Shown in pieces: positions 17,157 through 26,779 of a stretch of DNA of 64,000 bases. Source of the stretch: Saprospiraceae bacterium (GTDB lineage Bacteria; Bacteroidota; Bacteroidia; Chitinophagales; Saprospiraceae); NCBI GenBank assembly GCA_016718205.1, contig JADKEB010000034.1, forward strand, positions 124,001 through 188,000. The letters run 5' to 3'. The notes under the pieces were generated by a model. It saw only the letters and a list, made by a program, of their open reading frames with translations, did no database searches and had not been told where the DNA came from. Every line of letters starts with the position of its first letter. The first letter of the stretch is position 1. A program made the position numbers and the translations under genes.

Positions 17157-19475
17157 TTAAAATTTGATATTGATATTTACATAAATATTCCTTCCCATTT
17201 CATCAGCAAAATACCTTAATCTGTTCAAGTAATCGCGATAGCTTGTATTTAAAAGGTTTTCGCCTCTTATGACGAGATCGATATCATTTTTTGAATTGGT
17301 CTTCCATTTCATTTTTAGAAATCCATTGAAAAGCACATAACTTTCCGGTGGCAGAAGGAAATCTTCTTTTTCATTGACCCTGTTTTGTTTTGCTGTATGG
17401 CTGATTTCTGTTCCCAACTTCATTTCTTCAAACCATGCAGATTTACTGATGGTGTATGAAATGTTTGAAACTGCATTCAGTGGTGGAATTCTGATCAATC
17501 CATGACCCATGGTCAGGTTTTGTCCGTATGTATAATTGATAGTATTGCTCCACAGAAGGTTTTTATTTATTTCAAAATTGGACTTCAAGCTGAGACCTGC
17601 TATATCTGCATTTGCAGCTACGTATTTGTACACCGGAAATGCGCCTCTGATCGTCAATCTGAATTCATCCGACGGTTGCAGATAAATAAAATTCCGAAAT
17701 TTATTATAAAACAAAGACATATGGACATGATGATGATGTGTAAGGTGTCCATTCCATTCCTGGACTATTTTGAATGAATGCTCTGGTTGTAAACCCGGAT
17801 TACCCACTTCTATCCCGCTTACTCCCTGATGAAGGCCAAAGCTATATAGTTCATTGATCTCAGGTGGTCTGCCAGTATACGATATATCCAGAGTGGCAGA
17901 TATGCCTTTGTTGATATTTTTTTTAAAGCCAAGATTTCCAGCCATATTAAAAAAATGATGATGGGCATATCCTCCGGTATTTTCTGACCTATAAATCTGA
18001 TAATCCCGATATTCTGCTCTGACACCCAATTCCCAAAGTACAGATTTCCATTTGTTTTTATAAATAAAATAAGAAGCAAGGTAGTGGTTTAAATAATTGG
18101 GAATCAATGGATTGATACCAGTACCTGTCTGATTGGAGTTATCATTGATTTTATATTGAATACCTGCAGATTGTACTACACCCGGATTTGAGCCCTGATG
18201 TGTCAGCTGTACGTCATAAAACTGACTTAATAATACTAAATCCAGCGTGGGTCTATCACTTCTTCCCCCTCTTCGTACATCATATTCCTGTCGCAGATTG
18301 GCCTGAAATCCCGCATCAATATTCAGGATCAAGGATTCAGATATCAAATATTTTTGACTGTATTTTGCAAGATGATGTCTTACATTTTGTTTTGGTGCAT
18401 TGATGGCATAACTAAAACTATCTTGTGTAAAAAAAGGTACACTTCGTCCGATAGCGTCCTGTAGATCAGTGAGGTTCCCGATATGTGAGCCCCGCAATAT
18501 GCCGATTTCATTTTGGTAAAAACTATAGTAAAACTTTCGGTATGCTCGTGAAGTCTGACTATTGCTCCAAAGCATGGACATTGATTTTTCTTTATTACCT
18601 GTATTGGTCAGATAGTAATCTGGAGTATGCCTGTCACCACTATTGGTAAATCCTGCCGTCCATCTGGTATTCCCCCATGAAGTCGATTTGCGCAAAGCAG
18701 TCTGCATACCATAACTTCTTCCATTGGTTTGTCCTGTGATTTTCAGATTACCGTGCCAATGTGGATCATAACTCAGATCATCGGGCTCGATGACCACGAG
18801 TCCACCTAATGTAGAAAGTCCATATTTAATCGCATTGCTCCCCTTGAAAATTGAAATTTTATCTGCTGTATTGGGATCTATCTCCGGTGCATGATCATTG
18901 CCCCATTGCTGACCTTCCTGTGGCAGACCGTGATTCAGGACAGTGATACGATTGCCATAAAGTCCGTTTATAATAGGTTTGGTAAGATTAGGTCCTGATC
19001 TTAAGATACTTACACCAGGAATAGCCTTCAGCATTTCCGTTAGGTTTTGACCCGACATTTCAAAGATCATATCTTTAGAAATGACTGATTTTACCAAACC
19101 CGTTTTGTTTTGAGTTCCGATAGCCTCTATAATTACTTCATCCAATAGTTCATCATGATGCTCCATAAAAATCTGAATCGTTGTATCTCGCTGAAGACTG
19201 AAGTAAATCGTTTTGGAGGCACACCCTATATGAGATATGATAAAATGATAATCCCCCTTGCAAAGTTGATTTAACTCAAATTTGCCCATCTCATCTGTTG
19301 TAACCCCTGTTTTGAGTTCCTGAATATAAACGGTTGCATATTCCAATGAAAGGTCTTCATGAAAATCACGAATCTGTCCTTTTACTGTAAGGTCACAGGA
19401 CTGGCTAATTACTGTATGTGAGTAAAAAGCGATGGTCAGGATAAAAGCAAAAATTCTATAATAAATCGGAAACAT
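17157..19475 (-). CDS. TonB-dependent outer-membrane receptor, possibly for a metal
   Basis: Protein of 772 residues: signal peptide, a carboxypeptidase-regulatory-like domain (about 29-110; VKGQIRDFHEDLSLEYATVY), a plug (about 120-240; LTEMLKAIPGVSILRSGPNL) and a C-terminal 22-strand-type barrel ending in NIYVNINIKF with a terminal aromatic residue. Histidine-rich loops (GYAHHHFF, LTHHHHVHM) and an ELYSFGLHQG motif are reminiscent of zinc-type receptors, but substrate assignment is inference. It is cotranscribed with the lipoprotein at 16571-17131. A 7-1-7 palindrome lies in its promoter. Intact. Confidence 0.88.
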   Translation of the reverse strand: MFPIYYRIFAFILTIAFYSHTVISQSCDLTVKGQIRDFHEDLSLEYATVYIQELKTGVTTDEMGKFELNQLCKGDYHFIISHIGCASKTIYFSLQRDTTIQIFMEHHDELLDEVIIEAIGTQNKTGLVKSVISKDMIFEMSGQNLTEMLKAIPGVSILRSGPNLTKPIINGLYGNRITVLNHGLPQEGQQWGNDHAPEIDPNTADKISIFKGSNAIKYGLSTLGGLVVIEPDDLSYDPHWHGNLKITGQTNGRSYGMQTALRKSTSWGNTRWTAGFTNSGDRHTPDYYLTNTGNKEKSMSMLWSNSQTSRAYRKFYYSFYQNEIGILRGSHIGNLTDLQDAIGRSVPFFTQDSFSYAINAPKQNVRHHLAKYSQKYLISESLILNIDAGFQANLRQEYDVRRGGRSDRPTLDLVLLSQFYDVQLTHQGSNPGVVQSAGIQYKINDNSNQTGTGINPLIPNYLNHYLASYFIYKNKWKSVLWELGVRAEYRDYQIYRSENTGGYAHHHFFNMAGNLGFKKNINKGISATLDISYTGRPPEINELYSFGLHQGVSGIEVGNPGLQPEHSFKIVQEWNGHLTHHHHVHMSLFYNKFRNFIYLQPSDEFRLTIRGAFPVYKYVAANADIAGLSLKSNFEINKNLLWSNTINYTYGQNLTMGHGLIRIPPLNAVSNISYTISKSAWFEEMKLGTEISHTAKQNRVNEKEDFLLPPESYVLFNGFLKMKWKTNSKNDIDLVIRGENLLNTSYRDYLNRLRYFADEMGRNIYVNINIKF

Positions 19476-19479
19476 GCTG

Positions 19480-19487
19480 CAAAAGTA
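19480..19487 (-). promoter_or_regulatory. Candidate -7 box of the TonB receptor operon
   Basis: On the minus strand this reads TACTTTTG, an exact TAnnTTTG match only 4 bp upstream of the ATG. The mRNA would then start at or next to the start codon, so it may be nearly leaderless, or the real start codon may lie further in. Confidence 0.5.
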
Positions 19488-19496
19488 ATCATTTTG

Positions 19497-19511
19497 TGCA
19501 ACACTGTTGCA
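19497..19511. promoter_or_regulatory. Palindromic operator, candidate Fur/Zur-family site
   Basis: TGCAACA-C-TGTTGCA is a perfect 7-1-7 inverted repeat, 22 bp upstream of the receptor ATG and just upstream of the candidate -7 box. A dimeric repressor bound here would block the promoter. Metal-dependent control is inferred from the type of gene, not from a matched consensus. Confidence 0.55.
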
Positions 19512-19776
19512 TTTGTGCGATAAAAAGATTGTATAACATATTGCAGAAAAACGTTAATGCTCTTCTCAACCCCTGCCTGACTACGTAGGCAGGCAGGCTC
19601 ATTCCCTAGATGGACGACCCAACCACTTATGCTTTTCAACACACGCTTAATGACACTTTCACCAACAATAATCAATTTATGTCTTTATATTTGCATAATA
19701 AATTTGAAGTATGATTTGAATACGATTATACTGCCAAAAAAGATTTCTATAAATACAAATTATATAAAACAAACAA
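19512..19776. other. Divergent spacer between the TonB receptor and the ChaN-like gene
   Basis: Holds a palindromic cctgcctgactacgtaggca element at about 19572-19597, of the same class as those at 5112-5186 and 14060-14086. No gene seen. Confidence 0.45.
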
Positions 19777-20629
19777 ATGAGAATCATTTTTTCCTTCTTC
19801 ATGATATTTTTAACTTTACATATGACTGGCCAGGATTTGCCTGCTTATCAATTATTTAATGCTAAAGGTAAAAAAACTACTTTCAAAAAAATGACTCAAC
19901 AATCCCTGAATCATCAGGTGGTTTTGTTTGGCGAATATCACAACAATCCGATATGTCACTGGATGCAACTCAAGCTGACTGAAGCACTTCACAATAAAAT
20001 CAAACTGGTAATCGGAGCTGAAATGATAGAAACTGACAACCAACAAGCTCTCAATCAATATCTGGCCGGGAAGATTGACCAAAAAGCACTGGACTCTTTG
20101 GCAAGACTTTGGAGTAATTACAAGACTGACTACAAGCCACTTGTGGATTTTGCTAAAGACAATCAATGACCCTTCATCGCTGCAATCATTCCAAGACGCT
20201 ATGCGAGTAAAGTTTTCAAAGAAGATTTTGCCGGTTTAGATTCGCTCACAAATGAAGAAAAAAAACTGGATAGCTCCCTTGCCAATTTCGTTTGATATCA
20301 ATTTGCCTGGTTATAAAAGTATGCTGGAGATGATGGGCGGGCATGCCGGCGAAAAAATGCCCAAAGCACAAGCAATAAAAGATGCCATCATGGCACATTT
20401 TATCATTAAAAATCTGCCATCATCCGGGGTGTTTTTACAATTTAATGGCACAAACCATTCAGACAATTACGAAGGTATTAGCTGGTATCTTCAGCAATAC
20501 AAACCGGCAGTCAACATCATGACCATAGCCACAGCGGAGCAAAGCCAACTAAAAACTCTGGACAAAGAACATTTAAAAAAAGCTGATTTTATCTTAGTCA
20601 TTGACAAACAAATGACCAAAACTTATTAA
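19777..20629 (+). pseudogene. ChaN-like haem/iron-regulated lipoprotein-type gene, interrupted
   Basis: The N-terminal part (signal peptide, then VVLFGEYHNNPICHWMQLKL and LVIGAEMIETDNQQALNQYL) matches the ChaN/DUF399 family, thought to bind haem or iron at the surface. The frame hits TGA at 20167 exactly where the family continues (PFIAAIIPRRYASKVFKEDF follows in the same frame). It then shifts in an A8 run at about 20259-20266, and the second half (NWIAPLPISFDINLPGYKSM, LEMMGGHAGEKMPKAQAI, FNGTNHSDNYEGISWYLQ) completes the protein at 20629, about 284 residues in all. One nonsense codon plus one homopolymer shift: either real inactivation or two sequence errors. Confidence 0.8.
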
Positions 20630-20676
20630 CAATCAAGCAGATAAAATGTAGAGTAGGTTTACAGCTTCATAGAATG

Positions 20677-22164
20677 TCACTTTACAAAACCTGCTTTGAT
20701 TGCCTGCCATTCGGGTAGCTTTTTATAATGCCACTTTTGCAACAAGACACCATTGTGCCAAAGTACGATTCCCGGATTGGAGCGCATGATGGTTTTCAGT
20801 AGTTTTTCATCTGCGGTGTATATGTCCGCCTTGATTCCTGTTGCTTCAGATAAAGTTTGGGCTTTTTCAGCATCAATACCACTAATTACAAATGAAGACT
20901 TCACCTTATCTTTGGCCGCTTGATCGACCAGTGGTTTGATCTTATTGTTCAGAATGTCGAGCAAATCCTGATCCCAGATGATTTTATAATACTCCACTTC
21001 CCTGGTACTAACTTCCTTAAAACTTTTGACTATCTGGAAACTGTCCACTACACCAGCCACCTGTATCGTATCGAAAGTGAAGATAGAATCTTTTACTATC
21101 TTTTTGGAAGGTATCGCTTCATATTCCGCCTTATAAATGGGTATCATGATATGCGGATCAGCGTTGGCCAGATACAAATCTGTCTTGTCATCACTATCAA
21201 AGTCTGTAATATGAAAATGACTTATTTTGGTTTCTTTGATCGTTGGTTCCGTTTTTAGCTGTTCAATAGTTTCCCATTCTTCAGTGATGGTAGCCAGATT
21301 TTTCATATAGTCTGCGTATGCAAAATCTTTGATTTCCCCTGTCTTTTTATTTTTCATCCGCTGGGCTATGACTTGCACAGCATTAGCCGCATCCGTTTCT
21401 GTTTTCTTGATAGCTGCTATATTGGCACCATTTTTAAATGGCCGGAAGTCTACATGAGGCTCATTCCAATGGAAATTATACACACAATACAGGATGAGAA
21501 ATACGGTAGATACCAATATTAATATATTTCTCCTTCGGGCTGTAAATATCTGATGCATATCTTTCCATCTGAAAATAAAATAAAGTGAAGGCATCAGTAA
21601 AAAAATATCCTTAAAAAAGCTCACCCTCGGATCCAGCTTGATAAAGTCTCCGAAACATCCACAATCTGTCACACGCATATTGGTAGCTTTGAACTCTGTC
21701 CAATTACCAAATTTGAAAAATGTAGTATCCAATGGTACAAATCCTGTCAGGTATGTATAACCGGTCAAAATGGTGAAAAAAATCACCAATAAAAAAAACA
21801 ACCAGGCGGTCAGTTTGGGTCTGTCCCCCAATATGAGCATGACACCCAACACTATCTCAAAGATAATCATAAAAATAGCCACTGCAAGAGAGTATTGGGA
21901 GAAAAACGGAAACATAGGCGCCAAAAAGCTAAATGCTGAATCTGCAAATGCTGCATTAAACTCAGCAAAATAATCTTCCATTTTGATAGCTGTACCCATA
22001 GGGTCTACTGCTTTTACCCAACCCGAAAAAATAAATAGCAATCCTGCAAAATTTTGGACAAAACTCATCAGGACAGACTTATTGTTTTTCATCACATACA
22101 TCATGCCTATGGTAAGCAGTACTGCTGCGATGGCTATATAAATCATTAATGTTACTATACTCAT
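20677..22164 (-). CDS. BT_3928-type DoxX/MauE family membrane protein
   Basis: Protein of 495 residues. Residues about 1-230 contain six or more membrane segments of the DoxX/MauE type (NFAGLLFIFSGWVKAVDPMG) and the cysteine motif MRVTDCGCFGDFIKL in a loop. The C-terminal half (about 240-495) is soluble and ends in a thioredoxin-like region (SFVISGIDAEKAQTLSEATG, NPGIVLWHNGVLLQKW) without a CxxC pair. MauE-like proteins are involved in extracytoplasmic disulfide or redox chemistry. It lies 90 bp downstream of the small membrane-protein gene on the same strand and converges with the ChaN-like gene. Intact. Confidence 0.85.
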   Translation of the reverse strand: MSIVTLMIYIAIAAVLLTIGMMYVMKNNKSVLMSFVQNFAGLLFIFSGWVKAVDPMGTAIKMEDYFAEFNAAFADSAFSFLAPMFPFFSQYSLAVAIFMIIFEIVLGVMLILGDRPKLTAWLFFLLVIFFTILTGYTYLTGFVPLDTTFFKFGNWTEFKATNMRVTDCGCFGDFIKLDPRVSFFKDIFLLMPSLYFIFRWKDMHQIFTARRRNILILVSTVFLILYCVYNFHWNEPHVDFRPFKNGANIAAIKKTETDAANAVQVIAQRMKNKKTGEIKDFAYADYMKNLATITEEWETIEQLKTEPTIKETKISHFHITDFDSDDKTDLYLANADPHIMIPIYKAEYEAIPSKKIVKDSIFTFDTIQVAGVVDSFQIVKSFKEVSTREVEYYKIIWDQDLLDILNNKIKPLVDQAAKDKVKSSFVISGIDAEKAQTLSEATGIKADIYTADEKLLKTIMRSNPGIVLWHNGVLLQKWHYKKLPEWQAIKAGFVK

Positions 22165-22253
22165 CTTTTTTGTTTTAAATATTTGACTTATGCTTAAAGG
22201 CTATGTACGGATATTCATTGTATTTACCTTTTCGGTTTCCTTTACTGTGGCGA

Positions 22254-22859
22254 TTATATATATTCTAGTGATTTAAGATCAGATTCTATCTTTTTTAAGG
22301 CATCACGATCATCTCTGAAATAAATCCACCAACCAAGAGTACTGAGTATGGCAGCTATCAAAACTGCCATCCACATGGCTGTATTGTTCTCTATACCTCG
22401 GATTAAATCCACTAAAAAAACTGTGAAAAAAGGGAAAAAAAGAAAGTAGGCTAGTTTCACGGCCGAATATCTCATCTCTTTAAGATAAAATCCTTCCCAA
22501 AGGTAACGGTCAAAATTATTTTTATATTCAGAAAGATTTAAAGTGGCTGTAGTCAATCTCTTACGGATGAATACAAAATATATCAGACAAAACATCACAC
22601 ATACCAAAGAAATGATGGCACCATACATTGAAAAATGCACGAGTGATATCAGGGACAAACCTATCATCAGGATATTGAACATGATCATGTACTCCTTTTT
22701 ATCAGTATCCTGCTTCATTTTACGAATCAACTCCAGACGCTTGACTTCTCCGGGGGTAGGGCTTATTTGATTTCCAAATTGTTTTTCAGTTTCAGAAATG
22801 ATATCCATCAATCGAGCAGTTTTTGCTTCAAAGATCACAGGTTTGCTATCTTCAGACAT
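22254..22859 (-). CDS. Hypothetical membrane protein
   Basis: Protein of 201 residues. The N-terminal 55 residues are charged and helical (MDIISETEKQFGNQISPTPG). They are followed by two close membrane segments (FNILMIGLSLISLVHFSMYG, IISLVCVMFCLIYFVFI), a cytoplasmic-looking stretch and two further segments (LAYFLFFPFFTVFLVDLI, MWMAVLIAAILSTLGWWIY), with a short charged tail. I do not recognise the family. It may be cotranscribed with the DoxX/MauE gene 90 bp downstream. Confidence 0.65.
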   Translation of the reverse strand: MSEDSKPVIFEAKTARLMDIISETEKQFGNQISPTPGEVKRLELIRKMKQDTDKKEYMIMFNILMIGLSLISLVHFSMYGAIISLVCVMFCLIYFVFIRKRLTTATLNLSEYKNNFDRYLWEGFYLKEMRYSAVKLAYFLFFPFFTVFLVDLIRGIENNTAMWMAVLIAAILSTLGWWIYFRDDRDALKKIESDLKSLEYI

Positions 22860-23314
22860 AATACTTCATTATATTACCATATGCAAAGATATTATATATA
22901 AACTTATTATTATATATTTTAGCAATAGTTTTTAAAATTATTCCTTAGAACCTTACACCTTAATTATTGAACAGGTACAAAATGACCATTTTTGTTATGA
23001 TATATCAGCAAGCTGATGAATAATATAATGGTTAAAACTATTTTGCCAAAGATGGCCCCTTTTCTTCCGTAATCGCTATTTGTTGACACGACAGTACAAG
23101 TTTTTTAAAGAATGTCCAAAAGTAAAAAAAATGCATGTAAAAGTTAAAATTTGTTAGCCCTTTTAAAATTTACTTAAGAGTATGTTTAAATTTTTATGTT
23201 TGAGCGAAAGCGAGGAAATTTAATTTTGGACAAGGCATATTATCTTATTGTTTCTCTTATTTTTACATCATTGGGTATTGGGTACTGCTTATATCGTAAA
23301 TTAAAGTTTTGATT
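22860..23314. other. Spacer
   Basis: AT-rich, no credible gene. It contains the dispersed motif agagtatgtttaaattttta at about 23177-23196, followed by gagcgaaagcgagg, also seen in variant form near 12669 and 13983. Confidence 0.45.
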
Positions 23315-24028
23315 TTAAAATCTATACTTTATGACCAACTTAATAAAATTATGCGTTTCCTTCAGTAAAACAGAAGAATCAAATGAAGTAAAATCTACAT
23401 CACTTCTTAGTGTAACGCTTACAGGAGTAATCGCAATATTTGATTTTTTTGCAGCCAATAAAAATTCCAAATCTATTAGAAATCGGTTGGTCCGGCATGA
23501 CAACAGTATGTCCTTAGCCTCCGTGTCAAATGCTTTGAGTCCGCATTGGGTATCATTGACGGGAAGTTTTAGTATTATTTTATTCAGCCATCTCAAACTC
23601 TTTGATAGAACAATCCTTAAGGTGGGCATATCATTATAATAGTTTCTGTCTCTATGGCCTATGACTATACCTGATGTTGTGCAGGAAGTTTGCCATACAT
23701 CCATCATACTTTTAGTATCATAAGGGAAATCAATATCAGTAAACATATACTTTGATGAATTATATTGAGAGGCACCATATTTTAAGGCACCTCCTTTGCC
23801 TTTGTTAACATGATAACTCAAATATTTAAAATGACCCCCTAATTTTTCATTTAAGTATTGGATACTTTTGGTGACATCACTTGTACTTCCATCATTTATA
23901 ACTACTATAGGGATCTTTTTTCCAATGGCAATACAAAATTTTTCATATCTATCAATCAGGTTTAATTCCCAACCGTCGATAGGATTATAAAATGGAATAA
24001 GCAAAGTAAAAGTGTCTGAAATTTGCAA
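23315..24028 (-). CDS. Family 2 glycosyltransferase (polyprenyl-phosphate sugar synthase-like)
   Basis: Protein of 237 residues, starting at TTG (24028); an in-frame stop shortly upstream leaves no alternative. GT-A signatures: FTLLIPFYNP at the N-terminus, IVVINDGSTSD for nucleotide binding, NKGKGGALKYGA, and FTDIDFPYD supplying the DxD metal-binding acid pair. The later DTQCGLKAFDTEA matches the acceptor loop of dolichyl-phosphate mannose synthase-type enzymes. There is no C-terminal membrane domain, so it is a soluble or peripheral enzyme that would load a sugar onto polyprenyl phosphate, the type of donor GT-C enzymes such as the one at 2779-4347 use. Intact. Confidence 0.82.
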   Translation of the reverse strand: MQISDTFTLLIPFYNPIDGWELNLIDRYEKFCIAIGKKIPIVVINDGSTSDVTKSIQYLNEKLGGHFKYLSYHVNKGKGGALKYGASQYNSSKYMFTDIDFPYDTKSMMDVWQTSCTTSGIVIGHRDRNYYNDMPTLRIVLSKSLRWLNKIILKLPVNDTQCGLKAFDTEAKDILLSCRTNRFLIDLEFLLAAKKSNIAITPVSVTLRSDVDFTSFDSSVLLKETHNFIKLVIKYRF

Positions 24029-24593
24029 TGGGTAAATTTAGTTGCGAAAGTATAAAATTTATTAGATAATCAATTGTCTATTTCTAAAATAATAGGGAAA
24101 TTAAGATGAGTATTTAACCAAAATGATCGGGCGAAACCTGGATATTAAATGACATCAAGGTTAGTGTTTTGACTAAGGTATTTTTCAATATACACTTAGC
24201 AAAGACATATCATCAACTGATTTATTAAATTAAATTTTGTTTACATGCAAAATGATTGCTATCTTTATCTTCTTTTTTGGCAGGATGGTTAATTATGAAT
24301 TTTAAAAAAATAACTTCCACTGGCTGGACTATTGATTGAAATATATAAATATAAAGGAATATAAAGGTTAATGTAATTGTCAATTGTCAAAAATATTAAA
24401 ATCAATTTTGAGTCCACTCCGAAAAGTCAAACTTTTGGTTTTTTCAAATAAATGTATTCGATTGTGAAAAAGATCAAAGTGCTATTATGTGCTATAATAT
24501 TCAAAGTAAAAATCTGAAAAGCTAAAGTCAAAAGCTAAATTCTCAGAAATATCACAGACTTCCTTACCTTTCGGTTTTTTATAAAATCAAACA
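24029..24593. other. Divergent spacer, AT-rich
   Basis: No gene, RNA or repeat recognised. It separates the divergent GT2 and flippase genes and so should contain both promoters. Confidence 0.4.
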
Positions 24594-25931
24594 GTGAGTT
24601 TGTTTTCAATTCAGTCATTTACCAAAGGGCTTAAAAATCTGTCGCATGATCCGGTCAATGCTTATCAGCTGTATCAGGCAGGCAGATATCTTACTAGCAT
24701 CCTTATTTCCATCTTTTTGGTCAAAAGTGGTTTGACAGGTGATGAGGTTGGTCACTTTGAATTATTGTTGTTTATTGCTGTGACAGTTTCCTTCTTCTGG
24801 ACAGTAGGTATCCAAAATGCCTTGGTATCCTACTACCCTACCATCCTTGAGGGCGACCAACTAAAAACACTTCAAACGGTTTTTTTAATTTTGGTATTAA
24901 TTGGTTTTGTAATAGGATTAATTGTACTTGTTTTTCCACAGTGGGTGATCGGAGTATTCAAGTCGGAAGGTAGGATTGATTCCCTACCATTGGTGGCTTT
25001 ATTTGTTATGGTTTCTGCTCCCCTGCTCATGATAGAAAATATCCTTTTACTCAGAAAACAATCGACTTCAATCATCAGATATACCATCATCAGTTTGTCA
25101 GCAACAATACTGCTGATCGGCAGTATCGCAATGTCGGCACCCGAAGTCAAAAATTTTCTTTTATGCCTTATTGCTGTGGCTGCTTTAAGATTGGTTTACC
25201 TGTTGTACCTACTGGATATTTTTAAAGGAGTAATGATTGAAAAGAAGGTATTCATAACTTTTTTTATTTTTGCAATGCCTTTGATTTTCAATACCTTGAT
25301 TTCCAGTCTTATGGATATGGTGGATGGATGGTTTGTATCCAGATACTTTAGTGCTGCAGATTTTGCGGTATTCAGGTATGGAGCCAGAGAACTACCTTTT
25401 TCAAACGTACTGTATAGTAGTCTGTCTGTGGCGATGATTCCCTTTCTTGGTTCCGGTACCTCATCACTGACTGTGTTAAAGTCAAAAGCCACAAAATGGA
25501 TGCATATATTATTTCCGGTTTCTATAGTGCTGATGTTTATATCTCCTTTGCTATTTTCCGGTATCTTCAATCCGTCATACAAAACATCGGCTTTTATTTT
25601 CAACATATATCTATTGATACTTACAAGCAGAGTTTTGTTGCCGCAAGCTTACAATTTTGCAAAGCATCAACACAAAGTCATCATTTGGTCAGGGATATTG
25701 GAGTTGATTTGTAATATTTTACTGAGTTACTGGTGGATGCATATTTGGGGTATGTATGGTCTGGCCTTGGCCACAGTAGTCGCCTATTTTATTCAGAAAG
25801 CGATATTGATAGTCTATAATCGAACTTATAACGGAATACCGTTTTCATCATATATTGAAATGAAATATTACCTGATATACAGCATGTTATCCATTTTTGC
25901 CTTATATTTATCTTTTAGATTTTTTGCATGA
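24594..25931 (+). CDS. Polysaccharide flippase (MOP/Wzx-like)
   Basis: Membrane protein of 445 residues starting at GTG. It has about 12-14 hydrophobic segments (LTSILISIFLVKSGLTGDEV, FFIFAMPLIFNTLISSLMDM and others) in the pattern of the polysaccharide-transporter (PST) branch of the MOP superfamily. The region MVDGWFVSRYFSAADFAVFR is typical of repeat seven. It would flip lipid-linked oligosaccharide across the inner membrane. The stop overlaps the ATG of prmC (ATGA), so the flippase, prmC and the next TonB receptor form one translationally coupled operon. Intact. Confidence 0.82.
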   Translation: MSLFSIQSFTKGLKNLSHDPVNAYQLYQAGRYLTSILISIFLVKSGLTGDEVGHFELLLFIAVTVSFFWTVGIQNALVSYYPTILEGDQLKTLQTVFLILVLIGFVIGLIVLVFPQWVIGVFKSEGRIDSLPLVALFVMVSAPLLMIENILLLRKQSTSIIRYTIISLSATILLIGSIAMSAPEVKNFLLCLIAVAALRLVYLLYLLDIFKGVMIEKKVFITFFIFAMPLIFNTLISSLMDMVDGWFVSRYFSAADFAVFRYGARELPFSNVLYSSLSVAMIPFLGSGTSSLTVLKSKATKWMHILFPVSIVLMFISPLLFSGIFNPSYKTSAFIFNIYLLILTSRVLLPQAYNFAKHQHKVIIWSGILELICNILLSYWWMHIWGMYGLALATVVAYFIQKAILIVYNRTYNGIPFSSYIEMKYYLIYSMLSIFALYLSFRFFA

Positions 25932-26779
25932 CATTTACCACAGCATATAGCATCCTATCCGAAAAACTGATGACTGTTTATGACAGCAGAGAAGCATCTA
26001 TCATCGCAAGATATATACTGGAAGATGTATTTAATGCTACATTCTGGTCGGAGACGGAAATGAGTCTGGATGAGATAAACCGATTGGAAGAAGTCACCCA
26101 AAGACTGCTGAGACATGAGCCGTGGCAGTATATAGGAGGTTATGCAGATTTTTATGGGTTAAAATTTAAGGTCAACCCTTCTGTCCTGATACCAAGACCG
26201 GAAACGGAAGAATTGGTATTTGTAGCTCTGGACTACATCAAGCACAATGATGTCAAGTCCCTCATCGATATCGGCACCGGATCCGGCATCATTCCTATTA
26301 CAATCGGTGTAAAGGCCGAGCAACCTCTCACCCTCTGGGGTATCGATATCAGCACTGAAGCTCTGAAGACAGCACAGGAAAATGCTGACCTGCATGATGT
26401 GTATGTAGAGCTCGCAGAATACAATTTTTTGGACAGTTCACTATGGGATGATTTGCCAAAAGTGGATATTGTCATCTCCAACCCTCCATATATAGGCGAA
26501 GTAGAACAATCAGAAATGCCTTCCAATGTGCTTGATTATGAACCACATATAGCTCTTTTTGTCAGGGACGATGTGATGGAATTTTATGAAGCCATCGGCG
26601 AATTTGTTGCAAAATATCAGGATGAAGGATGTTTTGTCCTTGTGGAAATCAATGAAAAATTTGGTCAGAAAGTAGTAGATGTATTTACAAATCACGGTTT
26701 GCAACATGTCACTATCATCAAAGACATGCAAGGAAAGGATCGCATGGTATCCGCTTGTAAAAAATCACCGGAAATATGA
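25928..26779 (+). CDS. prmC: Peptide chain release factor N5-glutamine methyltransferase
   Basis: Protein of 283 residues, the normal length. The N-terminal helical domain is followed by the PrmC linker (LLRHEPWQYIGGYADFYGL, then FKVNPSVLIPRPETEELV), motif I (LIDIGTGSGIIPITIGVKA, about residue 112) and the catalytic NPPY motif (DIVISNPPYIGEVE, Asn185). PrmC methylates the glutamine of the GGQ motif in release factors 1 and 2. It overlaps both neighbours by 4 bp (ATGA), implying coupled translation. Intact. Confidence 0.96.
   Translation: MTFTTAYSILSEKLMTVYDSREASIIARYILEDVFNATFWSETEMSLDEINRLEEVTQRLLRHEPWQYIGGYADFYGLKFKVNPSVLIPRPETEELVFVALDYIKHNDVKSLIDIGTGSGIIPITIGVKAEQPLTLWGIDISTEALKTAQENADLHDVYVELAEYNFLDSSLWDDLPKVDIVISNPPYIGEVEQSEMPSNVLDYEPHIALFVRDDVMEFYEAIGEFVAKYQDEGCFVLVEINEKFGQKVVDVFTNHGLQHVTIIKDMQGKDRMVSACKKSPEI

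Noticed and set aside
20160..20175. Recoding of TGA (tryptophan or selenocysteine)
   Set aside because: Several intact genes, including prmC and the flippase, use TGA as their stop, and no SECIS-like hairpin was noticed after the internal TGA codons.
25196..25606. Minus-strand 136-codon frame opposite the flippase
   Set aside because: Lies entirely within a well-supported membrane-protein gene and lacks any recognisable motif.
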